Shown: positions 18,996 to 28,475, counted from the stretch's first letter. The stretch: DNA of 64,000 nucleotides from Pedobacter sp. ok626 (GCF_900100435.1 NZ_FNEX01000011.1:62001-126000); one strand, 5' to 3'. Numbers and translations: made by a program. The notes: generated by a model from the letters alone, not told the origin.

Positions 18996-19484
18996 ATGTT
19001 AAAAACCAGTGTCTTGTTCGGGCTTTTTCTGTTGGCGGTAGCTTTTGTTGCCTGCAAAAAAGAAGTGCCTTATGATCAGGCAAAAGAGCTGGAAATTGAC
19101 GATGAAATGATTGTCAAGTATATGGCAGATAGTAACGTTACGCTCACAAAGCATAGTTCCGGTTTGTATTATAACATCATTAACCCGGGGACCGGAACTG
19201 ATGTTACCAATACTGATACCATTTACGCTAAATATACTTTGAAAGTTTTAAGAGACTCTGTTGTTCGGGCCAAAAGCCAGGATAGTACTTTTAAGTTCAT
19301 GCTTCCCGGTTACATAGAAGGCTGGAAAATAGGTGTTGGCTTAATCAAATCAGGTGGCCAAATCCGGATGGTTATTCCGTCTGCTTTGGGTTATCAGCAA
19401 AGACCTGTAACATCACCTGTTATTCCACCAAACTCAATATTAGATATTACTTTATCAATAGTTAAAATAAGAAAACCCCAATGA
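18996..19484 (+). CDS. FKBP-type peptidyl-prolyl isomerase-like lipoprotein, divergent
   Basis: A 162-residue lipoprotein (lipobox AVAFVAC, Cys20) with one FKBP fold at about residues 55-160. Structural elements such as YIEGWKIGVGLIKSGGQIRMVIPSALGY and IPPNSILDITLSIVKI are clear. The usual active-site stretch G-x-x-F-D-S after the first strand is replaced by RDSVVRAKSQDS, so the conserved catalytic Phe-Asp is not seen. It may therefore be a chaperone-like or inactive FKBP in the periplasm. Its stop overlaps the ATG of the second FKBP by four bases (ATGA). Pairs of this kind are common in this lineage, but a client protein is not known from the sequence. Confidence 0.85.
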   Translation: MLKTSVLFGLFLLAVAFVACKKEVPYDQAKELEIDDEMIVKYMADSNVTLTKHSSGLYYNIINPGTGTDVTNTDTIYAKYTLKVLRDSVVRAKSQDSTFKFMLPGYIEGWKIGVGLIKSGGQIRMVIPSALGYQQRPVTSPVIPPNSILDITLSIVKIRKPQ

Positions 19485-20380
19485 TTAAAAAGTTATCATT
19501 ATATGCCTTTGCCTTGTTAGGCTGTTTAGTTCTATTCAATTCATGTAAAAAGGAGTATGAATCTATTGAAGATGTAGATAAGCGTGCGATAGCGGATTAC
19601 ATTGCTAAAAATAACCTGGTTGGGGTTAAAGATACATTGGGTTATAGTTATCAAATCATTACTCCTGGTACCGGCGCTGCGGTTGCCAATACAGACTCTG
19701 TATATTATACTTATGATTTTAAACGTGCAAATGGCGTTTCAATCATTAAAAATGGCGATTACCAAATTCCAGGAACATTTTTAGGCTATACAGATAGGTT
19801 TAGTTTTAAGACTATACCAGGGGTTAGACTTACCTTAGCTAAACTAAAAAAAGGTGGTACTGCAAGGATTATTCTACCATCGAGCATGGCATTTGGTAAA
19901 AATGGAAACACGGCTTTGGGAGTTGAGTCGAATGAAATCATTATAGTTGAGTTGGCTTTGGTTAATCTTGATCACCAGTATCAAGTAGATAACTTTTTGA
20001 TCAATAAATTTGTTACTGCTAATAGTTTGACGACTGTTAAACCGACTAATAGAATTCAATATATTGTTTCAAGTGTGGGTACAGGTGCAGATATCTTACC
20101 GACATCGAAAATAAAAGTAAAGTATACAGGACGATTGCTAAATGGAACTGTGTTTGATTCTTCTACTGATGGTGTGGAGTTTAATCTTGATGAGGTAATT
20201 CAAGGCTGGACATTAGGTATTCCTGGAAATGTAAAAGTAGGTGGAAAGATTAGACTGCTGATTCCTTCTGATTTAGCTTATGGTAAGTCTGCTCAAACTG
20301 ATGGAATTGGAAATACGACTATTCCTGGAAACTCTTGTCTTGATTTCGATATTGAAGTGATAAGTCTAACGGCTCCTTAA
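19481..20380 (+). CDS. FKBP-type peptidyl-prolyl isomerase lipoprotein, two-domain
   Basis: A 299-residue lipoprotein (FNSCKKEYE, Cys22). Two FKBP-like units are visible. An N-terminal divergent one (~45-165, with LAKLKKGGTARIILPSSMAFG) lacks the F-D-S motif. The C-terminal one (~185-298) has intact hallmark residues: VKYTGRLLNGTVFDSS, VIQGW, LLIPSDLAYG and IPGNSCLDFDIEV. The protein should sit in the periplasm attached to a membrane and catalyse cis-trans isomerisation of prolyl bonds through the C-terminal unit. It is translationally coupled to the preceding FKBP gene and converges on the photolyase gene with only 4 bases between stops. Confidence 0.9.
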   Translation: MIKKLSLYAFALLGCLVLFNSCKKEYESIEDVDKRAIADYIAKNNLVGVKDTLGYSYQIITPGTGAAVANTDSVYYTYDFKRANGVSIIKNGDYQIPGTFLGYTDRFSFKTIPGVRLTLAKLKKGGTARIILPSSMAFGKNGNTALGVESNEIIIVELALVNLDHQYQVDNFLINKFVTANSLTTVKPTNRIQYIVSSVGTGADILPTSKIKVKYTGRLLNGTVFDSSTDGVEFNLDEVIQGWTLGIPGNVKVGGKIRLLIPSDLAYGKSAQTDGIGNTTIPGNSCLDFDIEVISLTAP

Positions 20381-20384
20381 AATA

Positions 20385-21689
20385 TTATTTAGCTAAAGCA
20401 GTTTTAAATACGCTTAAAACTCTTTCTCTTGCAAAAGCATGTTCAACTATAGGTAGGACATGCTTTTGTTGTTTTAACTCGGGTACCCAGTAGTTAATAT
20501 ATTCGTTTTTGGGGTCGAATTTTTTAGCCTGGAGTTCTGGATTAAATACCCTAAAGTAAGGTGCCGCATCGTTTCCGCATCCACAAGCCCATTGCCAGCC
20601 ACCAACATTGCTGGCTTGATCATAATCCAATAGCTTTTCTGCAAAATAAGCTTCGCCCCAGCGCCAATCTATCAAAAGGTGCTTAGTTAAAAAGCTAGCC
20701 ACTACCATTCTCACCCGATTGTGCATATAGCCGGTTTTATTGAGTTGGCGCATTCCTGCATCTACTAATGGATATCCAGTATTGCCTTTGCACCAGCTTT
20801 CAAAATCAGCTTCATTATTGATCCACTGTATATTGTCGTATGCTGGTTTGAAGGATTGATGGGCAGTATGCGGGAAATGCCAGAGGATCATCATATAGAA
20901 ATCTCGCCAGGCTAGTTCGGATAACCATTTTTCTGCACCTTGTCTTAATGCTTGCCGCGTTGCTTTACGGATGCTAATGGTTCCAAAACGTAGATGTAGG
21001 CCGATATGTGTGGTTGCATCTTGGGCAGGGCAATCTCTGTTGCGCTCATATGCCTGTAGTTTTGTTTCAAAGCTTTTGACCGGAAATATTTGTGGGGAAC
21101 GCTCAAAGCCTAAGTCCTGAAGTGTTGGATTCTTTTCTGTTTGTATAGGAAGCAGGTGGTCGATGTATTTCTTTATCGGATAGGCTTTGCTGTAAAAAGG
21201 CTGTAGCTTTTGTCGCCATTGACGGAAGTATGGAGTGAATACGGTGTAAGGTTTTCCATCTGCTTTGCAGATCTCATTCCTTTCGAAGATGACCTGATCC
21301 TTAAACGTTTTGAATAATATACCTTTTATCGTTAGCTGCTGTGCTACTGCTTCATCCCTTTTACGGGCGTAAGGTTCATAGTCATGATTAGTGTAGACTT
21401 CCTTAACTGTATAGGTGTCCAATATTTCATTCCAGGCTTGTTCGGGCGTTCCATATTTTATCTGTATGGTGGAGTTAAATTGGCTTAAATTTGATTGAAG
21501 TTGCAGAAGCGTGTCGTAAATAAACGTTACACGGGCATCATCCTTATTGGGTAGTTTTGAAAGTATATTTTTGTCGAATATAAATAGTAGTAAAACAGGG
21601 TAGTTCCCTTTTAATGCATGGTACAATGCCGCATTGTCTGCTATTCTTAAATCCCTACGTAACCAACAAATGCTTATCTCTTTTTTCAT
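20385..21689 (-). CDS. phrB: Deoxyribodipyrimidine photolyase (cryptochrome/photolyase family)
   Basis: A 434-residue FAD enzyme that uses blue light to reverse UV pyrimidine dimers. The N-terminal antenna domain begins CWLRRDLRIADNAAL. The C-terminal FAD domain contains ELAWRDFYMMILW, GYPLVDAGMRQL and NRVRMVVASFLTKHLLIDW, plus ASNVGGWQWACGCGNDAAPYF, the class I CPD photolyase signature. The start at 21689 (MKKEIS) begins at the antenna domain. A frame extension to 21806 would overlap the preceding gene by more than 100 bases and is not photolyase-like. It lies 10 bases downstream of the TIGR01777 epimerase gene on the same strand, an operon. Confidence 0.92.
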   Translation of the reverse strand: MKKEISICWLRRDLRIADNAALYHALKGNYPVLLLFIFDKNILSKLPNKDDARVTFIYDTLLQLQSNLSQFNSTIQIKYGTPEQAWNEILDTYTVKEVYTNHDYEPYARKRDEAVAQQLTIKGILFKTFKDQVIFERNEICKADGKPYTVFTPYFRQWRQKLQPFYSKAYPIKKYIDHLLPIQTEKNPTLQDLGFERSPQIFPVKSFETKLQAYERNRDCPAQDATTHIGLHLRFGTISIRKATRQALRQGAEKWLSELAWRDFYMMILWHFPHTAHQSFKPAYDNIQWINNEADFESWCKGNTGYPLVDAGMRQLNKTGYMHNRVRMVVASFLTKHLLIDWRWGEAYFAEKLLDYDQASNVGGWQWACGCGNDAAPYFRVFNPELQAKKFDPKNEYINYWVPELKQQKHVLPIVEHAFARERVLSVFKTALAK

Positions 21690-21699
21690 GAAATTGTTT

Positions 21700-22605
21700 T
21701 CAGGCGTAAATATCGGATAAGGCATCGAAAAGTTGCGTGTATTTAAATTTAAAATCAGCTGATAATAGCTTTTGGGCTGAAGTATTTGAACTGATGAATA
21801 CGACATCGCTCATTTCTCCGAGGATCATTTTGAGTACTCTTTCTGGTACATGAAAAGGCCACACGGGGCGGGCGAGCTTATGGGCGATGGTTTTTGTTAA
21901 TGTAGCATTGGTTACAGGAAATGGCGCGCATGCATTGTAGGCGCCAGCCATTAATGGGCTTTCTACAGCATTTTTGTACATCGCGATGATGTCGTCAAGA
22001 TGGATCCAGGGGACCCACTGCTTGCCTGTGCCTAAGGGGGCTCCGAGAAAGAACTTAATTGGCCTTTCAAGGGATGCGAGTGCACCTTCACCTTTTGCCA
22101 GTATAACGCCCGTTCTGAATTTTACAATTCTTAAACCCAGGTATTTGCCTTTGTCTACCGCGTCTTCCCATTGTTTACAGCATTGGGCCATGAAGCCATA
22201 GCCAGGAGGGCTATCTTCGGTAAGAATTTCATCCCCACAATCGCCATAGTAACCAACAGCGGAGGCGGAGATAAAAGTGCTTACATCGGCATTGCTTTCT
22301 TTTATGGTTTTGTAGAGCAATTGGGTGGACAGCACCCTGCTATCGATGATTTGTTGCTTGCGCTTTGGGCTCCATCGTTGTTGGGCAATATTCTCTCCGG
22401 CCAAATGGATGATTGTATTCACGCCTGTCATGCAATTTGCATCAATATGGCCACTGTATACATCCCATAGGAAAACGTCTACACCTGGAATGTCTCTTAA
22501 TCTTCTGCTGAGAACTGATACGGTGTGTCCTGATTCTTGTAAGGTCTTGATTAGTTTTTTACCTATCATGCCCGTTGCTCCGGTTATCAAAATTCGCTTG
22601 TTCAT
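21700..22605 (-). CDS. TIGR01777 family NAD(P)-dependent epimerase/oxidoreductase (SDR39U1/YfcH-like)
   Basis: A 301-residue extended short-chain dehydrogenase. The N-terminal Rossmann motif is ITGATGMIGKKL at residues 6-17. HLAGENIAQQRW and SASAVGYYG (the Y-x-x-x-[KQ]-type active-site region, altered) follow. The C-terminal DUF1731 domain covers about 245-299 and includes PERVLKMILGEMSDVV. The substrate of this widespread family is unknown. It is transcribed with the photolyase gene and away from the DASH cryptochrome. SDRs of this family often accompany photolyases in this phylum, which suggests a role in the light or oxidative-stress response, but this is inference from neighbourhood only. 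Confidence 0.9.
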   Translation of the reverse strand: MNKRILITGATGMIGKKLIKTLQESGHTVSVLSRRLRDIPGVDVFLWDVYSGHIDANCMTGVNTIIHLAGENIAQQRWSPKRKQQIIDSRVLSTQLLYKTIKESNADVSTFISASAVGYYGDCGDEILTEDSPPGYGFMAQCCKQWEDAVDKGKYLGLRIVKFRTGVILAKGEGALASLERPIKFFLGAPLGTGKQWVPWIHLDDIIAMYKNAVESPLMAGAYNACAPFPVTNATLTKTIAHKLARPVWPFHVPERVLKMILGEMSDVVFISSNTSAQKLLSADFKFKYTQLFDALSDIYA

Positions 22606-22819
22606 GTGCAGAGGGTTTTAGGTTAGATAAATACAGCATAAAGAAATTAAAACAATTAGCACCTTATTTAGGTATTGTTTGTTTGACGCTGTGCACTATT
22701 GGTTCTTGTATAACTACTTGAGTTGTGATTTGGTTTGTTAAATTATCTTTTTTTAGTAAATATTTTGTTCTGCTTATGTAAAGATTGCCGTAATATTAGT
22801 TTTAGGATAAAAAATGGCA

Positions 22820-22827
22820 TATTTTTG
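22820..22827 (+). promoter_or_regulatory. Candidate -7 element for the DASH cryptochrome gene
   Basis: TATTTTTG at 22820, 33 bases before the start codon. No clear TTG at the -33 position, so support is partial. The 250-base divergent gap (22606-22859) is AT-rich and otherwise shows nothing I can name. Confidence 0.4.
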
Positions 22828-22859
22828 AAATATATAGTATAGGTTTAGTCTGGAAATTA

Positions 22860-24152
22860 ATGAGGAACAAGAAAATATTAGTTTGGTTTAGAAACGATCT
22901 CCGCTTACACGACAATGAAATGTTGGTTGAGGCAATCGCTAAATCTGACAGTATTTTACCCGTTTATTTTTTTGACCCACGTTACTTTGAAAATACCAGG
23001 TTTGGTACGGTTAAGACTGGTGCTTATCGGGCAGGTTTTTTACTGGAGAGTGTATTGGCTTTAAGAAATACTTTCCGTAAAATGGGCGGTGATATTTTAC
23101 TGGTTCATGGCAAGCCTGAGGATCACATCAAAGAATTAGTGGAACAATTTGATATTGCAGAGGTTTACCATCATCGTGAGGTTGGGCCAGAAGAGACTTT
23201 GATTTCGGATGATGTTGAAGATCTTTTGTGGGAACTTAAAATTAACCTTAAGCACTTTATAGGTCATACCTTATACAATAAAGAAGATCTTCCTTTCCCT
23301 ATAAAGGATATTCCTGATGTTTTTGCACAGTTTAAAAAGAAAACAGAAAGAGATGCGAGTGTTAAAGCATGTTTCTTATCTCCAGAAGAGATTACGTTTG
23401 TTGAAAATGAGAACTGGGGCGAATTACCTTCCTTAACTGAATTAGGTTTTGCAGAAAATGATAACGATTTCAGTGCGACATATGCTGTTGGAGGTGAAGA
23501 GGCTGGACTGGAGCATTTGAAAATGTTGTTGGCGGACGGTGCTGATATTTACCTAAAAACAAATGGTAAATCTAGTGTTGATAAGCCTGGGTTTTCTTCT
23601 CATTTATCGGCTTGGTTGACTTTTGGCTGTTTGTCACCTAGGAAGGTGTATTGGCAGGTTAAAGATGCTGAGCGTGAATTTGGAAGTAATGCTAATTTTA
23701 ATCAAATGCTGTTGGGTCTGTTGTGGAGGGATTACTACAGGTTTATGTTTAAAAAGCATGGTATTGCCTTTTTTCAGGAAAAGAATCTGGAAAATGATAT
23801 CATCGCGGCAACTGCAGCAATTGATCCTGCTTTGGAAAATTGGAAAACTGGTCATACCGGAAATCCAATTGTTGACAAGTACATGAAGGATCTGAATGAT
23901 ACCGGTTTTATTCCGCATCCTGGCAGATTATTAGTGGCTACATTCCTTATTCATATACTAGGCGTTCATTGGACTTGTGGTGCCGCATATTTTGAAGAAA
24001 AGCTGATCGATTATGCACCTGCGAGTAACTGGGGGAATTGGGCAAGTGTGGCCGGTGTAGATAAAGATACCAAGTCGAAAAACGGATTTGATCTGAGTAA
24101 GCAAATTAAAATTCTTGATATCGCTATTTCTGATAGCCCATCTTTTGCTTAG
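22860..24152 (+). CDS. DASH family cryptochrome
   Basis: A 430-residue flavoprotein of the photolyase superfamily. DASH-type marks are VWFRNDLRLHDNE at the N-terminus, YFFDPRYFENTRFG, KTGAYRAGFLLESV, LLWRDYYRFMFKKHG, GHTGNPIVDKYMKDL and ASNWGNWASVAGVD. The last lacks the Trp-Gln-Trp of CPD photolyases and is typical of DASH members. These repair dimers in single-stranded DNA or act as light-signalling proteins. It is divergently arranged with the photolyase/epimerase pair. The C-terminus is short and there is no extension. Confidence 0.93.
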   Translation: MRNKKILVWFRNDLRLHDNEMLVEAIAKSDSILPVYFFDPRYFENTRFGTVKTGAYRAGFLLESVLALRNTFRKMGGDILLVHGKPEDHIKELVEQFDIAEVYHHREVGPEETLISDDVEDLLWELKINLKHFIGHTLYNKEDLPFPIKDIPDVFAQFKKKTERDASVKACFLSPEEITFVENENWGELPSLTELGFAENDNDFSATYAVGGEEAGLEHLKMLLADGADIYLKTNGKSSVDKPGFSSHLSAWLTFGCLSPRKVYWQVKDAEREFGSNANFNQMLLGLLWRDYYRFMFKKHGIAFFQEKNLENDIIAATAAIDPALENWKTGHTGNPIVDKYMKDLNDTGFIPHPGRLLVATFLIHILGVHWTCGAAYFEEKLIDYAPASNWGNWASVAGVDKDTKSKNGFDLSKQIKILDIAISDSPSFA

Positions 24153-24181
24153 TTGATAAAAGTGTGGAATCTCGGAATTCG

Positions 24182-24221
24182 ACATTCTTACAAAGGATCG
24201 GTTGAGCCCTTTAAAGAATGT
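24182..24221 (+). terminator. Possible terminator hairpin after the DASH cryptochrome
   Basis: ACATTCTT (24182) pairs with AAGAATGT (ending 24221), with AAAGG/CCTTT pairing inside the loop. It is followed by only TTTG, so termination strength is uncertain. Confidence 0.4.
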
Positions 24222-24261
24222 TTGTCATATGGTCGATTTTCTTAAAGAATTATAAAGAAAA

Positions 24262-24294
24262 TTGCCTGTTTTATAAGGTAAAATCCTAATTTTG
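24262..24294 (+). promoter_or_regulatory. Promoter of the odhAB (sucAB) operon
   Basis: TTG at 24262 and TAATTTTG at 24287, 22-base spacer (slightly long), 25 bases before the start codon. Confidence 0.55.
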
Positions 24295-24319
24295 CTTCAA
24301 TATAGCATACTTAAACATA

Positions 24320-27115
24320 ATGGATAATTTATCTTATCTCAGCGGCGCAAACGCCGAATACATAGAGTCCTTATACCAATCTTATAAAGAAGATGCGAAT
24401 TCGGTAGAATTTGGCTGGCAGAAATTTTTTGAAGGCTTTGACTTTGGCAGAGATTCTTCGGGTGCTGCTGTTAGTTCTGAAGCTCCAGAGCACTTTTTAA
24501 AAGAGGTTAATGTGTTAAACATGATCAATGGTTACCGCCAACGTGGTCATTTGTTTACGCATACTAACCCGGTTAGAGAAAGACGTCAGCATTTACCAAC
24601 ATTGGATATTGAAAACTTTGGCTTAGCTAAATCTGATTTAGATACTGTTTTTAATGCAAGTGTTGAATTGGGTATTGGTGCTGCGAAATTGAGTGACATT
24701 GTTGCTTTCTTAAAGCAAACTTATTGCCGCTCGATAGGTGCTGAGTATAAATATGTGCGTACGCCTGAAGTGCTTTCCTGGATTGAGCGCAAAATGGAAA
24801 GTGTTCGCAACACACCGAATTTCTCTATTGATGAAAAGAAACGGATGTTGACGAAGCTGAATGAGGCCGTTTGTTTTGAGAATTTCCTGGGTACCAAGTT
24901 CCTTGGTCAGAAAAGATTCTCATTGGAAGGTGCTGAAGCATTGATTCCTGCGCTGGATTCAGTAATTGAAAAAGGTGCTGCAGTTGGAATTGAAGAATTT
25001 GTAATTGGTATGGCGCATAGGGGACGTTTGAACGTTCTGGCTAATATCATGCAAAAATCATATAAAGATATTTTTGCTGAGTTTGAAGGTAAGGCCTATA
25101 GTGCGGAATCTCCATTTGGAGGTGACGTTAAATACCACCTTGGTTATTCAACAGATGTGACCACAAATGATGGTAAGAGTGTCCACCTGAGTCTTTGCCC
25201 GAACCCTTCTCACCTGGAAACAGTGAATGGAGTGGTTGAAGGAATGACCAGATCTAAAATTGATTTTAAATATGGTGGGGATGATGCCCGTATTGCACCT
25301 ATTTTGATCCATGGTGATGCTTCGGTTGCTGGACAAGGCATCGTTTACGAAGTGATCCAGATGGCTGGTTTGGATGGTTATAAAACAGGTGGTACTATTC
25401 ACTTGATCATTAACAACCAAATTGGTTTTACTACAAACTTTAAAGATGCCCGTACCAGTACTTACTGTACCGATATCGCAAAAGTAACTTTGTCGCCGGT
25501 ATTCCATGTGAATGGTGATGACGTGGAGGCTTTGGTTTATGCGATTAACCTGGCTATGGAATATCGTCAGAAATATAAAAATGACGTATTCATTGATATT
25601 TTATGTTACCGTAGGTTTGGGCACAACGAATCTGATGAGCCTAAATTTACGCAACCGTTGCTTTATAAAGCAATAGAGCAACATGCCAACTCAAGAGATA
25701 TTTATATCGAACAATTGGTAAAAGAAGGATCAATTGAAGCAAGTGTTGCCAAAGACATGGAAAAAGCATTCCGTGCGTTTTTGCAGGAACGTTTAAATGA
25801 AGCGAAAGCAATTACTTCTACTTATCAGGACGTGAAGTTTGGTGGTGCATGGTCTGATATGCGTATCGCTACGCCTAAAGATTTTGAAAGCTCGCCAAGT
25901 ACTGCTGTTAAGGAATCTACTTTATTGGAGATTGCTAAAAGAATAAGCACATTACCGAGTGATAAAAAGTTCTTTAAGAAAATTGAGAAGCTTTTTGAAG
26001 AGCGTAGTAAAATGGCCAACACTACCCATGTATTTGATTGGGCTATGGGTGAACAACTGGCTTATGGTACTTTACTTGCGGAAGGAAAAAGAGTACGTTT
26101 AAGCGGACAGGATGTTGAACGCGGTACTTTCTCTCACCGTCATGCGGTATTGACTTTAGAAAATTCGGAAGAAGAATATATCCCATTGGCAAATATCTCT
26201 GACCAACAAGCTCCGTTTGACATTTACAACTCGCATTTGTCTGAGTATGGTGTTTTAGGTTTTGAGTATGGTTACGCTATGGCTAACCCTAATGCCTTAA
26301 CGATTTGGGAAGCTCAATTTGGTGACTTCTTTAACGGTGCACAAATTGTTGTGGATCAATATATCGCCAGTGCGGAAACGAAATGGCAACGTGAAAACGG
26401 ATTGGTAATGTTATTGCCTCATGGTTATGAAGGACAAGGTCCTGAGCACTCATCTGCAAGGATTGAGCGTTTTATGGAGCTTTGTGCAGATTACAACATG
26501 CAGGTAACCAACTGTACTACTCCTGCAAACTTCTTCCATGCTTTACGCAGACAGTTTAAACGTGATTTTAGAAAACCTTTGGTGGTGTTTACGCCTAAGA
26601 GTTTATTGCGTCATCCAATGTGTGTTTCGCCATTGGTAGATTTCACAGAAGGAAAATTCCAGGAAGTAATTGCGGATACGAACTTAAAAGCTGCTGACGT
26701 TACAAGAGTATTGTTCTGTAGTGGTAAGATTTATTACGAATTATTAGAAAAACAGCAAAAAGAGCAAATTAAGGATGTAGCTATTGTTCGTGTTGAACAA
26801 TTATACCCTACGCCATTAGAGCAGATGGAAGCTGTATATCGCAAATATAAAAATGCTAAAGAAGCACTATGGGTTCAGGAAGAGCCTGAGAACATGGGTG
26901 CATGGCCATATTTGTTGCGTAGACTTAGAAAAACATCTTTCAATGATATTGAAGTAATCTCGAGAAAAGAAAGTAGCAGTACAGCTACTGGTTATGCAAA
27001 ACAACATGCAGATCAGCAAGCTTACATCTTGGCTAAAGCTTTTGAGATGAAGGTTTCTGAAGGTGATGAAAAAATAGCTAAAAAGTCTGTGAGTAAAGTA
27101 TTTAATGTAGATTAG
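24320..27115 (+). CDS. sucA: 2-oxoglutarate dehydrogenase E1 component
   Basis: A 931-residue thiamine-diphosphate enzyme that decarboxylates 2-oxoglutarate and loads the succinyl group on the E2 lipoyl arm (TCA cycle). Seen: the N-terminal E1 recruitment helix (NAEYIESLYQSYKEDANSV), FVIGMAHRGRLNVLANI (substrate/TPP-binding) and IHGDASVAGQGIVYEVIQM with the TPP GDxxx motif region. Also present are RRFGHNESDEPKFTQPLLY, the transketolase central domain beginning near residue 575 (DWAMGEQLAYGTLLAEG) and the C-terminal VEQLYPTPLEQM. Length is that of E. coli SucA (933). The E2 gene follows 19 bases later. In this phylum the name odhA is also used. Confidence 0.97.
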   Translation: MDNLSYLSGANAEYIESLYQSYKEDANSVEFGWQKFFEGFDFGRDSSGAAVSSEAPEHFLKEVNVLNMINGYRQRGHLFTHTNPVRERRQHLPTLDIENFGLAKSDLDTVFNASVELGIGAAKLSDIVAFLKQTYCRSIGAEYKYVRTPEVLSWIERKMESVRNTPNFSIDEKKRMLTKLNEAVCFENFLGTKFLGQKRFSLEGAEALIPALDSVIEKGAAVGIEEFVIGMAHRGRLNVLANIMQKSYKDIFAEFEGKAYSAESPFGGDVKYHLGYSTDVTTNDGKSVHLSLCPNPSHLETVNGVVEGMTRSKIDFKYGGDDARIAPILIHGDASVAGQGIVYEVIQMAGLDGYKTGGTIHLIINNQIGFTTNFKDARTSTYCTDIAKVTLSPVFHVNGDDVEALVYAINLAMEYRQKYKNDVFIDILCYRRFGHNESDEPKFTQPLLYKAIEQHANSRDIYIEQLVKEGSIEASVAKDMEKAFRAFLQERLNEAKAITSTYQDVKFGGAWSDMRIATPKDFESSPSTAVKESTLLEIAKRISTLPSDKKFFKKIEKLFEERSKMANTTHVFDWAMGEQLAYGTLLAEGKRVRLSGQDVERGTFSHRHAVLTLENSEEEYIPLANISDQQAPFDIYNSHLSEYGVLGFEYGYAMANPNALTIWEAQFGDFFNGAQIVVDQYIASAETKWQRENGLVMLLPHGYEGQGPEHSSARIERFMELCADYNMQVTNCTTPANFFHALRRQFKRDFRKPLVVFTPKSLLRHPMCVSPLVDFTEGKFQEVIADTNLKAADVTRVLFCSGKIYYELLEKQQKEQIKDVAIVRVEQLYPTPLEQMEAVYRKYKNAKEALWVQEEPENMGAWPYLLRRLRKTSFNDIEVISRKESSSTATGYAKQHADQQAYILAKAFEMKVSEGDEKIAKKSVSKVFNVD

Positions 27116-27134
27116 AAAAAATAATACAACTGTT

Positions 27135-28358
27135 ATGAGTATAGAAATAAAAGTTCCGCCAGTAGGCGAGTCAATAACCGAAGTTGTTTTATCCCGTTGG
27201 GTGAAAAATGATGGTGATGTAGTAGAAATGGATGAGGTGATAGCAGAATTAGAATCTGATAAAGCAACATTCGAATTAACTGCAGAACAAGCCGGAACTT
27301 TAAAAACAGTAGCAGCTGAAGGTGATACTTTAGCTATTGGTGCTGTAGTTTGCAAAATTGAAGATGGTGGCGCTGCACCAAAAGCGGCGGCTGCTCCTGC
27401 TGCTGAAAAACCAGCTGCTGTGGCTGATAAAGCTGCTGCTCCGGTAGCAGAAAAATCAGGCGAAAGCTATGCAACTGGTACTCCATCGCCTTCGGCTGGC
27501 AAAATTTTGGCCGAGAAAGGTGTTGATGCTGGTTCTGTTAAAGGAACTGGTGTTGATGGAAGAATTACCAAAGAGGATGCATTGAATGCGCAGAAGTCTG
27601 CACCAGCGGCTAAAGCTGAGGCACCTAAAGCTGCAGTTGCTGCTCCTATTGCAGGTTCAAGAAATGAGCGCAGAGAAAAAATGTCGCCATTGCGCAAAAC
27701 AGTAGCAAAACGTTTGGTTACTGTTAAAAATGAAACAGCTATGTTAACCACATTTAATGAGGTGAACATGAAGCCAATCATGGATCTGCGTGGAAAATAT
27801 AAAGATCAGTTTAAAGAGAAATTTGGTGTAGGTTTAGGTTTCATGAGCTTCTTTACTAAAGCGGTTTGTGAGGCATTGAAAGATTTCCCTGCAGTAAATG
27901 CTCGTATTGACGGTGAGTCTGTTGTGTACAACGAGTTTGCTGATATCTCTATCGCTGTTTCTGCTCCTAAAGGTTTGGTAGTTCCGATTATCAGAAATGC
28001 AGAAAGCATGAGCCTTGCTCAAATTGAGAAAACAGTAGTTGAGTTGGCTACAAAAGCACGTGATAGCAAATTGACTTTAGAGGAAATGACAGGTGGTACA
28101 TTCACCATCACCAATGGTGGTGTGTTTGGATCAATGATGTCTACTCCAATCATCAATGCACCTCAGTCGGCTATTTTAGGAATGCACAATATTATTGAGC
28201 GTCCAATTGCTGAAAAAGGTGAAGTTGTTGTGCGTCCGATGATGTATTTGGCATTATCTTATGACCACAGAATCATCGATGGAAGAGAGTCAGTTGGCTT
28301 CCTGGTTAGGGTTAAACAACTCCTTGAAGATCCTGCAAGATTATTATTAGGCGTTTAG
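27135..28358 (+). CDS. sucB: 2-oxoglutarate dehydrogenase E2, dihydrolipoyllysine succinyltransferase
   Basis: A 407-residue core protein of the complex. The lipoyl domain is at residues 1-77 with the lipoylated lysine at 43 (ELESDKATFEL). An Ala/Pro/Lys-rich linker spans about 82-110. The peripheral subunit-binding domain is at about 115-150 (TPSPSAGKILAEKGVDAGSV). The catalytic domain is at about 180-405, ending with the acyltransferase His-Asp motif SYDHRIIDGRE. PPVGESITE at the start and the short linker mark it as a succinyl- rather than acetyltransferase. It is co-transcribed with E1. The E3 gene of the window lies 5.5 kb downstream. Confidence 0.97.
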   Translation: MSIEIKVPPVGESITEVVLSRWVKNDGDVVEMDEVIAELESDKATFELTAEQAGTLKTVAAEGDTLAIGAVVCKIEDGGAAPKAAAAPAAEKPAAVADKAAAPVAEKSGESYATGTPSPSAGKILAEKGVDAGSVKGTGVDGRITKEDALNAQKSAPAAKAEAPKAAVAAPIAGSRNERREKMSPLRKTVAKRLVTVKNETAMLTTFNEVNMKPIMDLRGKYKDQFKEKFGVGLGFMSFFTKAVCEALKDFPAVNARIDGESVVYNEFADISIAVSAPKGLVVPIIRNAESMSLAQIEKTVVELATKARDSKLTLEEMTGGTFTITNGGVFGSMMSTPIINAPQSAILGMHNIIERPIAEKGEVVVRPMMYLALSYDHRIIDGRESVGFLVRVKQLLEDPARLLLGV

Positions 28359-28377
28359 TCTACGATTATAAAGAAAG

Positions 28378-28406
28378 GACCCGTATTTATTGCGGGTCTT
28401 TTTTTG
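28378..28406 (+). terminator. Rho-independent terminator of sucAB
   Basis: GACCCG pairs with CGGGTC around a ~9-base loop, followed by seven Ts. Confidence 0.75.
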
Positions 28407-28475
28407 ATTTAAGCATTTCTATTTTTTTATCATTATGCAATCCCTTGGGTTGATTGTAATTCAATTCTTTTCCCT

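Noticed and set aside
21690..21806. Earlier start of the photolyase
   Set aside because: It overlaps the epimerase gene by over 100 bases, and the antenna domain begins at the ATG at 21689.
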